In this document: one piece after another, positions 1-8,108 of the stretch
Layout of the letters: every line of letters begins with the position of its first letter
Numbering within the stretch: position 1 is the stretch's first letter
Source of the DNA: a virus
Strand: one strand, 5' to 3'
Virus record (IMG/VR): IMGVR_UViG_3300047459_000157
Coordinates: 1 to 64,000 of that record
Length of the DNA stretch: 64,000 nt
The notes under the pieces: model-generated
Told to the model about the DNA's origin: nothing
Database searches by the model: none
What the model saw: the letters and a program-made list of their open reading frames with translations, nothing else
Translations under genes and position numbers: made by a program

Positions 1-13
1 CAAGACTAGCAGT

Positions 14-304
14 ATGCCTAGTCAATCCAAAGTTAATGATGAAACCATTGCAGCGTGGAAGCACCTTGCAGAGAAGAAAAACTGGAGGATTGTTCAACTA
101 CCTAACGGGTTCTATCAAACGGAATACAAAGACATTGATTGTCCTTGTGATCCTGAGAAAGATGAGTGCTGTGAAAAATGGTATGACGTCACTAGACGTG
201 AAACAATAGAAGGTGCTGAACAAGCAGTTGATGGTAGTGTAGATCACTACAGTAAAAAACTAGAGTTTGTAAAAGGACCTAAAGTTGTTAAAACATTTAA
301 ATAA
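14..304 (+). CDS. Hypothetical protein, Cys-rich centre (96 aa)
   Basis: A short acidic/basic protein of unknown function. I do not recognise the family. The centre holds a compact cysteine cluster (CPCDPEKDECC, about residues 43-53) that could bind a metal or form disulfides; the rest is polar with no membrane segment or signal peptide. It lies 18 bp upstream of groEL on the same strand, so it is probably co-transcribed with the chaperonin genes. The gene may not be the first in its operon because the window begins only 13 bp before its ATG. Confidence 0.6.
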   Translation: MPSQSKVNDETIAAWKHLAEKKNWRIVQLPNGFYQTEYKDIDCPCDPEKDECCEKWYDVTRRETIEGAEQAVDGSVDHYSKKLEFVKGPKVVKTFK

Positions 305-322
305 TAACAAAAATATAATCAA

Positions 323-1891
323 ATGGAATTTAATCAACCTAGTCAGATTGTCAAGGACTTAAACTTTGGCAATGATGCTAAGAGTAAAGTTATTGATGGT
401 GTAGAAAAGCTTGCAAAAGCAGTAAAATCTACCCTCGGCGCTTCAGGTAAGTGTGTTATATATGAAGATGAAATGGGAAGACCAGTAATTACAAAAGATG
501 GTGTTACCGTAGCTGATTCAGTTATATTAAGAGATCCTGTAGAAAATATAGGAGCTACATTAATCAAAGAAGCATCGAAAAATACAGTGAAAGAAGCAGG
601 TGACGGTACTACTACAGCTATCGTCCTTGCTGAATCGCTAATAAAAACAGTGAATGATCCGCAATATGAGGGTGAATCAATAAGAGATATTAAAAATGGA
701 ATCAAATCTTGTAGTGAAAAGGTTAATAAGTACCTTTCTAAACACTCCAAAGCAGTATCTGGTGCTACTCTTAGCCATGTTTCAGCGATAAGCTGTAATA
801 ATGACAAAGAATTAGGTGCTATTATTGCTGATGCCTACACAAAAGTAGGTAAAGATGGTGTAGTTTTGATGGAAGAGAGCGAAACAGCTGATACTTACGC
901 TGAAATAGTCGAAGGTGTACAGTTAAAATGCAAGCTTACATCACCACATTGGGTAACAGATAAGGATAGACAGACAGCAGTGCTTGAAAGTCCATACATT
1001 TTATGTGTAGCTTCTGAAATACCTAACATTAGAAAGATACAGTCGGTACTAGAACATGTAATTAAGCAGAATAGATCACTATTAATAGTGGCAGAAGTGT
1101 CACAGCAGGTAAAATCTGCGTTATTAATGAATAAAGTCAAGGGTAATATCAAGGTTAACATCATTGATCCACCTGGTTTTGGCCCTACAAAACGTGATTC
1201 TATTGAAGATTTAGCACTTTTAACCGGATCTAAGGTAATTGACGAAGAATTAGGAGATGACTTAGAGTTAATCCGGCCAGATTGTTTAGGTGAAGTAGTA
1301 AAATCTGTGACAGATAGCAGAACTACAGTCCTAACGACTGGCTTATTAAACGAAGATGTCAAAGAAAGAATAAAAGACATCAACGACAAGATAGATAAAG
1401 AAAAACAATCTTATATAAAGAAGAGACTGAAGGATAGATTAGCTATTTTATCAGGATCTGTAGGTATTATAAGAGTTGGTGGTAACTCGAAGATAGAGTT
1501 AAAAGAAAGAAAAGATAGAGTTGAAGACGCTATATACGCTGTTAAAGCTGCTTTACAAGAAGGTATCGTGCCTGGCGGTGGAGTTGCATTAAAAAACGCA
1601 GCTGATAATATAAAACCTGAAAACAATGGCGAAAGAGTACTTATAGATGCTATTACGTCACCTTATTTTACAATACTAGAAAATGCAGGCATAGAAGACT
1701 GTGGCTGTCATGATGAAGGTATTGGTATTGATGTTATAACAGGTGAAAAAGTAAACATGATCAAGTCTGGTATCGTAGATCCGGTTTTGGTTACAAAAAC
1801 AGCGCTAAAAAATGCAGTTAGTGTTGTTTCTACAGTAATTTCTGCAGATTGTGTAATTTCTAATATAAGAGTTGAAAATGCAAGCAGTTAA
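323..1891 (+). CDS. groEL: Phage-encoded chaperonin GroEL (Hsp60)
   Basis: ATP-dependent protein-folding chaperonin; forms rings that enclose folding substrates. The 522-residue product aligns by eye with GroEL along its length: LNFGNDAKSK near the N-terminus, the nucleotide-binding AGDGTTTAIVLAE (residues 92-104, Asp94 matching the essential Asp87 of E. coli), the VEDAIYAVKAALQEG motif containing the Asp398 equivalent, and VPGGGVALKNAAD. It is slightly shorter than cellular GroEL (about 545) and lacks the Gly-Gly-Met tail. It overlaps the following groES-like gene, as in bacterial operons but in reversed order (groEL first). A likely role is folding of phage structural proteins. Confidence 0.95.
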   Translation: MEFNQPSQIVKDLNFGNDAKSKVIDGVEKLAKAVKSTLGASGKCVIYEDEMGRPVITKDGVTVADSVILRDPVENIGATLIKEASKNTVKEAGDGTTTAIVLAESLIKTVNDPQYEGESIRDIKNGIKSCSEKVNKYLSKHSKAVSGATLSHVSAISCNNDKELGAIIADAYTKVGKDGVVLMEESETADTYAEIVEGVQLKCKLTSPHWVTDKDRQTAVLESPYILCVASEIPNIRKIQSVLEHVIKQNRSLLIVAEVSQQVKSALLMNKVKGNIKVNIIDPPGFGPTKRDSIEDLALLTGSKVIDEELGDDLELIRPDCLGEVVKSVTDSRTTVLTTGLLNEDVKERIKDINDKIDKEKQSYIKKRLKDRLAILSGSVGIIRVGGNSKIELKERKDRVEDAIYAVKAALQEGIVPGGGVALKNAADNIKPENNGERVLIDAITSPYFTILENAGIEDCGCHDEGIGIDVITGEKVNMIKSGIVDPVLVTKTALKNAVSVVSTVISADCVISNIRVENASS

Positions 1892-2132
1892 TTATTATAT
1901 AGTAGTTGAGAAAATAAAAGAAGCACCAACAAAAATTGGTGGCTTAGAACTCACAGATGAAATAACAGATAATAGATACAATAAAGGTAAAGCTATATCT
2001 GTAGGTAATTTAGTACAGGGTGTTAAAAGTGATGACATTATCTATTACGACAGACATGCTGGTAATTCTATGCAAAAAGATGATAAAAGTTACCAAATAA
2101 TAACAGTAAAAGACGTGGTACTGATTGACTAA
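1878..2132 (+). CDS. groES: GroES-like co-chaperonin
   Basis: Small co-chaperonin that caps the GroEL ring. The 84-residue product has the GroES layout: an N-terminal strand (VNYYIVVEKI), a mobile-loop-like segment (KIGGLELTDE), a glycine-rich turn (KAISVGNLVQGVKSDDIIYYD) and a C-terminal hydrophobic strand (IITVKDVVLID). I start it at the ATG inside the groEL 3' end (14 bp overlap); an in-frame TTG two codons upstream is possible. The overlap and adjacency to groEL make the assignment firm even though sequence similarity is only moderate. Its stop overlaps the next gene's ATG by one base. Confidence 0.85.
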   Translation: MQAVNYYIVVEKIKEAPTKIGGLELTDEITDNRYNKGKAISVGNLVQGVKSDDIIYYDRHAGNSMQKDDKSYQIITVKDVVLID

Positions 2133-2572
2133 TGCGGTTAACAGCGTCAGATTTAAGAGAAATTCAATTATTTAAGTATTACAGGCTCGTTAGAAAATGG
2201 GCTTGTAAAACTTATGACTTAACTGATGCTGATTTAGAACTTTTAGTCTATTTAGATTGCAAATCGCGATTTACACGTAATAATTTTATAGATGGCTCTT
2301 ACACAATGTCATGGGATAAAAACCGATGGGAGCGATTACGCCGTGAAGGTTGGATCGAAGTGTGGAGACATCGAAACAGAACTACAATCAAATATAGTAT
2401 ATACAAAACCTCATTTAAATGCAGTCAACTTATATCCCGTATATACAGAATCTTACTAGGGGAGGAGGATCTTCCAACATCAGAACGAAACATTTTTTTT
2501 AACAACCGGTCATATACTGATAAAGTTTATAATAAAGCTATTGATGATATGATTAAGGACAAAGACAGATAA
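2132..2572 (+). CDS. Hypothetical protein, possible winged-helix (146 aa)
   Basis: A basic protein with a pattern reminiscent of MarR-like winged helices: an N-terminal helix (REIQLFKYYRLVRKWA), a segment TDADLELLVYLDCK, a helix-turn stretch (SWDKNRWERLRREGWIEVW) and a charged wing (RHRNRTTIKYSIY). The residue pattern suggests DNA binding, but I cannot identify the family. The start overlaps the groES-like stop, so translation is probably coupled. Function unknown; a virion or transcription role is equally possible. Confidence 0.6.
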   Translation: MRLTASDLREIQLFKYYRLVRKWACKTYDLTDADLELLVYLDCKSRFTRNNFIDGSYTMSWDKNRWERLRREGWIEVWRHRNRTTIKYSIYKTSFKCSQLISRIYRILLGEEDLPTSERNIFFNNRSYTDKVYNKAIDDMIKDKDR

Positions 2573-2574
2573 TC

Positions 2575-3114
2575 ATGGGAAAACCAGGACCAAAAGCAAT
2601 TAATATTTTTCAAAAACTAAAACTAGGTAACAACTCTGTGAAGTCAATGCCTAAGTACAGTACATCACCCGTTAAAAAAGCTTTAAAAGGCAATCAAGAC
2701 GAATTACCAATGGAATTACAAGCTGCTATTAAAGCTGCACCAGGTAAGAAGTACAAGTCACACGCTAAGCAACAAAAGCTAGTAACTGCAAAAGAAAAAG
2801 CAGGTGGTTCTTTTGACAAGCCAGTTGGTACTCCAGCAGGTGCTGAAAAAAGAAAAGCTATAATAGCTAAAGTAAAAAAAGAAGGTGAAGCTAAAATAAG
2901 TGCTTCTGCTAAGAAACTTAAAACACCATCTCCTAATAAAATTTTAGGTGCAGTGGCTGGAGCGTTAGGTAAAGCAGTTATAAGCAAAGTAGCAAAAAAA
3001 GCAGTAGGTAAAAAGTACAAGAGCCATGCTAAGAAGAAAAAATCAATGGCGTACAAGTTTAAAAGCGATGCTCAAAGAAAAGCGGCTTACGCTAGCGGTT
3101 ATAAAGGAAAATAG
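2575..3114 (+). CDS. Lys/Ala-rich basic protein with GKKYKSHAKK repeats
   Basis: A strongly basic 179-residue protein rich in Lys, Ala and Gly. The motif GKKYKSHAK appears twice (near residues 58 and 144) and the C-terminus is KSDAQRKAAYASGYKGK. Composition resembles nucleic-acid-condensing or virion-packaged basic proteins, and two other basic proteins occur at 46868-47781, but no family is recognised. A role in DNA condensation is inference only. The ATG lies two bases after the preceding stop. Confidence 0.6.
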   Translation: MGKPGPKAINIFQKLKLGNNSVKSMPKYSTSPVKKALKGNQDELPMELQAAIKAAPGKKYKSHAKQQKLVTAKEKAGGSFDKPVGTPAGAEKRKAIIAKVKKEGEAKISASAKKLKTPSPNKILGAVAGALGKAVISKVAKKAVGKKYKSHAKKKKSMAYKFKSDAQRKAAYASGYKGK

Positions 3115-3491
3115 TGGGCTTTAAAATGAAAGGTGCGAATTTTTATAATTCGGATCAAGAAGATACTAATGAAGTTATTAGCTCATTAGATATTATACAA
3201 AAAGATTTAGACGAAGGTGTTATGGCCGAAGCGAATCTAGATGGATCAACATACGTAAGTAAAGATGTAGATTTAAATTCGCGTGAAGGTAAAGAAGCCA
3301 TCGCTCATGAGCAAATACATCACGACCAGATGCAAGGTGGTGATATGTCTTATGACGATGAGTTTGTTTATTGGAAAGGTACTATATACCCAAGAAAAAC
3401 TATGAACGAAGGATCAAAAGACCTACCATGGGAAAAAGAAGCCTATGAAAAAGAAGGTGATATGTATGATCGAATGTTCACAAACAAATAA
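3114..3491 (+). CDS. Predicted small zincin-type metallopeptidase
   Basis: A 125-residue protein with an HEQIHH zinc-binding motif (HExxH, residues 65-69) and a downstream LPWEKEAYEKE segment (about 104-114) that can supply the third, glutamate ligand, the arrangement of gluzincin-like minimal peptidases. There is no signal peptide. A GTG overlapping the previous stop (TAGTG) gives an N-terminus MGFKMKG; an ATG four codons later is the alternative start. I infer a protease active on phage or host proteins; its substrate is unknown. Confidence 0.6.
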   Translation: MGFKMKGANFYNSDQEDTNEVISSLDIIQKDLDEGVMAEANLDGSTYVSKDVDLNSREGKEAIAHEQIHHDQMQGGDMSYDDEFVYWKGTIYPRKTMNEGSKDLPWEKEAYEKEGDMYDRMFTNK

Positions 3492-3493
3492 TT

Positions 3494-4942
3494 ATGCCAG
3501 GACTATACGACAAAATAAGAAAAAGTAAAAAGAAAAACTTAGAGCAAGAGTATTTAAACTCTGTTGCTAAGTTTAAAAATGTAAATTCACAATCGGCTTA
3601 TGGTGGTGGTGAAGCTTTAGCTGATCCCGCTGCTGCAGTAGAAGGTGGTCAAAAAATAAAAGAATCATCTGAGCCAGAAAAAAAGTGTATAGACGGTAAA
3701 AACCCTAATACTGGTGAAGATTGTACTGATCCAATAAAAGATGTTACAGAGTCAAGAGATGATATTAATCAAGATCTTGGAGATGAAGAAGGTGGCGGGT
3801 TGTTTGGTAAAGTAAAAGGTGGTAGCAAAGTTGGTAACTTTTTAAGAGGTATAGTTGGTAAAAAAAGCTATGAATTAATGGATGCTGCTCCTTTTAAACA
3901 AACAGATCCACCAAGTGGCACTGTATCTATAAATAACGAGCTGTATGATTTAGATTACGATGAATCAACAGATGGTACAGGTGATACTTGTCCTCCTGGT
4001 TATACAATGAATGCTGACTTGCAATGTGTTCAAGATTCACCAGAAGCTGACGAAGAAAAAGATAATGCTTTTAAAAGTAAGTGTTATAACGAAGATGGTT
4101 CAAGAAAACGTGGTGTTCCAGGTTGTTCTTGGGCAGATGAAAATATAGCTGATTCAATACCAGGTGATGATGGTGACGATAGTAATTTAGATTTAGATCC
4201 TAGAAAGAAAAAAGAAGAAAAACCAGGTGAAACGTCAAATAACATGGCTTTTGGTAGTCAACTACTAAACAACTGGGGTCAAAACTTATTAGAAGGTAGA
4301 CAAGAGAGACGTGATAAAAAAGATATTAAAAACGATAAAAGAAGTTTTACTAAAAACGAACAAAAGTTATTTAACGAAGCAAGAAAATCATTAAGAAAAG
4401 CTGGTAACTTACCTGGCAGAGGAGATGGTTCTGCTAGAACAGAAGCTATTTATAATGAAATGAATAGATTAAATACACTAGATAAAGATGGTCAAGGAAA
4501 TGTTGTTAAAGAGGGTGAGGATAATAGAAATATTAAAAGAGACTTTGGTGGTCAAGGTTTTGATGTTGGTGGTGGTAAAATGAATATTAGTGAAATAGCT
4601 AGAGATATTAGAACTGGTAGATTATCTTATGATAGTGATGATATACAGAACTTACCTTATGAAGTAAAAGAAAAACTTAGAGATTTATCTGATAATCAAG
4701 GTAGATCAGGGGAAAATCAATATAGTGATAAAAAGATTATAGAAACTCCTGAAACTGGTACTGGTAGTTTAGATGCTGATATACCTGAAGCAATTAGAAA
4801 TCAAGGTAAAGAAGCTATTAAAAAATATCTTGACGAGCAAAAGAAAGGAGCTAACAACTCAAAAATGTTTATGCCAAAAGATGGAGTGTTGAAAAAAGGA
4901 TTTAAATTAGGTAGAGGTAAACTAAATAGACCAGGGTATTAA
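3494..4942 (+). CDS. Hypothetical low-complexity, probably structural protein (482 aa)
   Basis: A polar, Gly/Asp/Lys-rich protein without a recognised domain. It contains scattered cysteine segments (CIDGKNPNTGEDC; CPPGYTMNADLQC; and C..C around residue 200) of the kind found in extracellular disulfide-bonded loops, long acidic linkers and a basic C-terminus (KKGFKLGRGKLNRPGY). Low-complexity linkers and position before the holin and fibre genes suggest a virion or secreted protein, but this is inference. Two bases separate it from the upstream stop. Confidence 0.55.
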   Translation: MPGLYDKIRKSKKKNLEQEYLNSVAKFKNVNSQSAYGGGEALADPAAAVEGGQKIKESSEPEKKCIDGKNPNTGEDCTDPIKDVTESRDDINQDLGDEEGGGLFGKVKGGSKVGNFLRGIVGKKSYELMDAAPFKQTDPPSGTVSINNELYDLDYDESTDGTGDTCPPGYTMNADLQCVQDSPEADEEKDNAFKSKCYNEDGSRKRGVPGCSWADENIADSIPGDDGDDSNLDLDPRKKKEEKPGETSNNMAFGSQLLNNWGQNLLEGRQERRDKKDIKNDKRSFTKNEQKLFNEARKSLRKAGNLPGRGDGSARTEAIYNEMNRLNTLDKDGQGNVVKEGEDNRNIKRDFGGQGFDVGGGKMNISEIARDIRTGRLSYDSDDIQNLPYEVKEKLRDLSDNQGRSGENQYSDKKIIETPETGTGSLDADIPEAIRNQGKEAIKKYLDEQKKGANNSKMFMPKDGVLKKGFKLGRGKLNRPGY

Positions 4943-4943
4943 A

Positions 4944-5345
4944 ATGAGTGGTGTACTAGCAAAGTTGTTTGGTAAAGCTGGAGGAAGTGTTGTAGATAAA
5001 CTTGCTGGAGTTGCTGATAGATTTATAAGAACTAAAGATGAAAAAGCAGCGTTTGAGAAAGAGATGACTCAAATAATGATAGATGCCGAAGCTGCAATGC
5101 AAAAAAATGTAACCGACAGGTGGAAAGCTGATTTAGAGCACGGAAACTGGTTAACGCGTTCAGTTCGTCCTCTCGTTCTTATATTCCTTATAGTGGCGAC
5201 CGTGCTCATGGTATTTATAGATAGTGGTTCTATAAACTTTAACGTTGAGGAAAAGTGGACAGATTTACTTCAGCTTGTCCTTATGACCACAATTGGGGCC
5301 TATTTCGGAGGTCGAAGTGTTGAAAAATATAAAAAGAATAAATAA
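4944..5345 (+). CDS. Holin (3TM/GTA-holin-like family)
   Basis: Membrane protein predicted to permeabilise the inner membrane for lysis. It has a soluble amphipathic N-terminal region with Ala/Glu helices (residues 1-65), then WLTRSVRPLVLIF and two strongly hydrophobic segments (about 74-91 and 108-124) ending in GAYFGGRSVEKYKKNK. The WxxRSxRPL motif followed by hydrophobic helices and a GGRSxEK tail is the signature of the gene-transfer-agent holin family. Start and stop touch neighbouring genes. Other candidate lysis genes are far away at 45-48 kb. Confidence 0.8.
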   Translation: MSGVLAKLFGKAGGSVVDKLAGVADRFIRTKDEKAAFEKEMTQIMIDAEAAMQKNVTDRWKADLEHGNWLTRSVRPLVLIFLIVATVLMVFIDSGSINFNVEEKWTDLLQLVLMTTIGAYFGGRSVEKYKKNK

Positions 5346-5698
5346 TGCCTAGAATACAGAATTTACCAAACGATGCGAGTATATCAGCTAACGACAAGTT
5401 GCTAGGAACTGATGTCGATGGAACAACAAAAAACTACTTGATAAGTGATGTTACTACTTTTGTAGCTAACAACATGACTACACAATATAAGCACCATCAA
5501 AATAATGCGGCGACCACTTGGACGATAACGCATAATTTAGATTTAGAAGATTATTTACCATGTGTGTCTATTAAGTTATCAGGTGGTGGATCTTTTGCAA
5601 ACATCCAAGCAATGGGTGTTGTGACTTATGTAAATAAAAATCAATTAACAATTTCATTAGCAAATGCTGCTAGTGGATATGCGTACATTAAAAAATAA
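5345..5698 (+). CDS. Short tail-fibre-like protein
   Basis: A 117-residue protein. The first half (LPNDASISANDKLLGTDVDG) resembles N-terminal virion-attachment segments of phage fibres. The second half has the pattern W-x-I-x-H-N-L ... V-x-Y-V-x-K-N-x-L-x-I ... A-x-S-G-x-A (TTWTITHNLDLEDYLP to NAASGYAYIKK) seen in C-terminal domains of tail spikes and fibres. It directly precedes the long fibre gene. A structural tail role is likely; exact position in the tail is not determined. Confidence 0.6.
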   Translation: MPRIQNLPNDASISANDKLLGTDVDGTTKNYLISDVTTFVANNMTTQYKHHQNNAATTWTITHNLDLEDYLPCVSIKLSGGGSFANIQAMGVVTYVNKNQLTISLANAASGYAYIKK

Positions 5699-5706
5699 CA
5701 AAAACC

Positions 5707-5720
5707 GCGAGTAGTCTCGC
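5707..5720 (+). terminator. Small hairpin between fibre genes
   Basis: GCGAG-TAGT-CTCGC forms a perfect 5-bp GC-rich stem with a 4-base loop in the 46-bp gap before the long fibre gene. There is no T-run after it, so it may be a weak terminator, an RNA-stability element or a processing site. Confidence 0.35.
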
Positions 5721-5744
5721 ACTTAAACATTAAACAACAAAATT

Positions 5745-7664
5745 ATGGCAATACCTATTTTAAATCACATGGATTTCCAAAAGTCAGCGGAAATCAGAAA
5801 CGTGAGGCTACACAACCAAGCGGCGAGTGGAGTCACATCACCTGGAGTCGGACAGATAATATACGACAGTGGAACGTTAAAGTTCTATAGTGGAGAAACT
5901 AGTGCTTGGGTTGCACTTGGAACCGGAACTGGTTCTGGTACTGTAACCTCAGTAGCAATATCTGGTACCGATGGTATACAGGTTGATTCTGGTTCACCAA
6001 TTACATCAAATGGTACTATAACATTAGGGTTAAACGCAATAGCTAATAGCAAACTAGCAAACTCTACTGTATCTTACGGTGGTATTAGTTTGTCACTAGG
6101 AGGTTCTGACGCTACACCAGCGTTTGATCTTGCAGATGCTACAAACTATCCTACTTCATCATTAACAGGAACAATTAGTAATTCACAACTTGCTGGTTCA
6201 ATAGCAAACGCTAAATTAGCTAATTCATCAGTTTCATATGGTGGTGTTAGTTTATCATTAGGCGGTAGTGATGCAACTCCTGCTTTTGATCTTGCAGACG
6301 CAACTAATTACCCAACATCATCATTAACTGGTACTATTTCAAACTCACAATTAGCAGGATCAATTGCTAATAGTAAACTTGCTAATAGCTCGATAACTAT
6401 TAATGGTTCAGCTGTTTCATTAGGTGGTTCGGTAAATACGTTACAACTTGGTACAACAGGTTCTACTGCTCTTGCAGGTAACACAGAGGTTGATAATATG
6501 TCAGCCGCGAAGTTTAAAACAAAACTAGAAGCTGCTTTTGCAGGTAACGCTGTTAATATTGGTACAAACGCTGATTCAGTAACAGTACCTGGTAATTTTA
6601 CAGTTGCTGGTACTACTACTTACAAAGATGAAACAATTCAAATTGTTGAAGATAACACTTTAGCATTTAGAGCTGGTGATGGTAATAATCATGAAATAAA
6701 ACTTACCGCTGCTGATGCATCATCTGATAAAACAATAACATTACCAAACTTATCTGGTCATGTGCCTCTTATGGCTTCAGCTGTAGGTGGAACAATATCT
6801 GCATCACCTACCGAAATAAATCAGTTAGATGGTGTAAGTGTTGGTGGTACTGGTTCAGGTGATATCGCAACTATTGACGGTACTCAAACACTTAGCAATA
6901 AAACACTAACTACAACTCAAATTACTGAAATATCTAACTTAACCGCTACTGAAGGTGCTCAGTTAGAAAATATTAACTCAGTAACAATTAGTAACGCACA
7001 ATGGGGTTATTTAGGTGCTGCTACCGCTTTTGGTGGTAGTTTACTGGATGACGCTGATGCTGCTGCTGGTAGATCAACATTAGGTGTTGATGCCGCTGGT
7101 ACTGATAACTCAACTAACGTAACATTAGTAACTACATCACACGATTACTTATCAATATCTGGTCAAGCAATAACTTTAGCCGCTATTGATCTTACAGCTG
7201 ATGTAACTGGTGACTTACCAATATCTGAAGGTGGTACTGGTCAATCTACTGCTTCCGCAGCGTTTGGCGCTTTAAAACAAGCTGCTACAACTTCAGCAAC
7301 TGGTGTTGTTGAACTTGCTACGGCTTCTGAAGTTAAAGCTGGTTCAGGTGCTGGTAAAGTTGTAGATGCAACACAAGTAGGTGCTAGATCAAAAGTTGCA
7401 ACAATAGATGTTTCTAATGCAACATTTGCTTCAAACCTATATGCTGAAATTCAGCATGATCTTGCAACTGAAGATGTAATTGTCCAACTGTTTGATTCAA
7501 GTACAAAAGAAACTGTTTATGCTGATATTGCTAGAACAGATAAATCTAACTCTGCATCAACAAGTAAAATTAAGGTTACTTTTGCTGCAGCGCCAAGCAA
7601 CGATATTGAAGTTATTATAACTTCTACAGCGGGTGCAGGTGCTGGAACAGTAGTTTACTCTTAA
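5745..7664 (+). CDS. Long tail-fibre protein with internal 54-residue tandem repeat
   Basis: A 639-residue fibre rich in Gly, Ser, Thr, Ala and Asn. The N-terminus (GVGQIIYDSGTLKFYSG) resembles a virion-attachment module; then come KLANS...SLSLGGSDATPAFDL repeats, a NTLAFRAGDGNNHEIKLTA/TITLPNLSGHVPL segment typical of phage fibre beta-structure, LSNKTLTT and a C-terminal beta-rich domain. Two copies of a 54-residue unit plus a partial third lie at 6051-6437. The likely role is receptor recognition. A hairpin terminator follows. The leader before ATG is AAACAACAAAATT with no Shine-Dalgarno. Confidence 0.8.
   Translation: MAIPILNHMDFQKSAEIRNVRLHNQAASGVTSPGVGQIIYDSGTLKFYSGETSAWVALGTGTGSGTVTSVAISGTDGIQVDSGSPITSNGTITLGLNAIANSKLANSTVSYGGISLSLGGSDATPAFDLADATNYPTSSLTGTISNSQLAGSIANAKLANSSVSYGGVSLSLGGSDATPAFDLADATNYPTSSLTGTISNSQLAGSIANSKLANSSITINGSAVSLGGSVNTLQLGTTGSTALAGNTEVDNMSAAKFKTKLEAAFAGNAVNIGTNADSVTVPGNFTVAGTTTYKDETIQIVEDNTLAFRAGDGNNHEIKLTAADASSDKTITLPNLSGHVPLMASAVGGTISASPTEINQLDGVSVGGTGSGDIATIDGTQTLSNKTLTTTQITEISNLTATEGAQLENINSVTISNAQWGYLGAATAFGGSLLDDADAAAGRSTLGVDAAGTDNSTNVTLVTTSHDYLSISGQAITLAAIDLTADVTGDLPISEGGTGQSTASAAFGALKQAATTSATGVVELATASEVKAGSGAGKVVDATQVGARSKVATIDVSNATFASNLYAEIQHDLATEDVIVQLFDSSTKETVYADIARTDKSNSASTSKIKVTFAAAPSNDIEVIITSTAGAGAGTVVYS
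6051..6374 (+). repeat. Two in-frame 162-bp tandem repeats in fibre gene
   Basis: Units at 6051-6212 and 6213-6374 encode 54 residues each and are 51/54 identical in protein, and a partial third unit begins at 6375. At DNA level they differ in most codons; by hand count about 34 of the 51 identical residues use different synonymous codons. Confidence 0.9.
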
Positions 7665-7681
7665 TAAATAATTAAAATATA

Positions 7682-7707
7682 GGCGGTGCGTAAGCACCGT
7701 CTTTATT
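7682..7707 (+). terminator. Intrinsic terminator after long fibre gene
   Basis: GGCGGTGC-GTAA-GCACCGTC forms an 8-bp stem (one G-T pair) closed by a GNRA-type GTAA tetraloop and followed by TTTATT. It sits 17 bp after the fibre stop codon. Confidence 0.75.
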
Positions 7708-7724
7708 AATTTAATCATAATAAT

Positions 7725-8099
7725 ATGGCTATATTTCATCATATAATACAACCTTCTGTTACGGTTACTCATTCAAGTAATACTCACACAGTAGATTTAG
7801 ACAAACCAGGTAATAATTATTTAGTGTCAATTAATAGTGGCGCTGCCAATGTTATTGCTTTTAGTAATCTAGATGCTTCAAGGGTTGGTAAATCTGGTAA
7901 TATTATTCTTCAAAACCCAGCAAACGTAAGTAATACAACTATAGCTATGGATCCAGGCGACGCCTATACTCCAGGTGGAAGTACTATAAACTTTAACTTA
8001 ACAGCATCCGCTACAGCTATAATATCATATTATGTTTACGCATCGAATAAGATACTTTTAAACTATGTAGGTAAGTTTCAATTATTACCTCAACCTTAA
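7725..8099 (+). CDS. Hypothetical beta-rich virion protein (124 aa)
   Basis: A small protein with alternating polar/hydrophobic stretches (VTVTHSSNTHTVDL, GNIILQNPANVSNTTIAM, ATAIISYYVYASNKILLNYVG), consistent with a compact beta-sandwich such as a fibre knob or accessory fibre subunit. No known family recognised. It is the first gene after the terminator and precedes the repeat-fibre cluster by 9 bp, so it may begin that transcript. Confidence 0.5.
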   Translation: MAIFHHIIQPSVTVTHSSNTHTVDLDKPGNNYLVSINSGAANVIAFSNLDASRVGKSGNIILQNPANVSNTTIAMDPGDAYTPGGSTINFNLTASATAIISYYVYASNKILLNYVGKFQLLPQP

Positions 8100-8108
8100 T
8101 ATAATAGC

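Noticed and set aside
343-1626. Reverse ORFs opposite groEL
   Set aside because: Antisense shadows of a clear GroEL gene with no recognisable domain.
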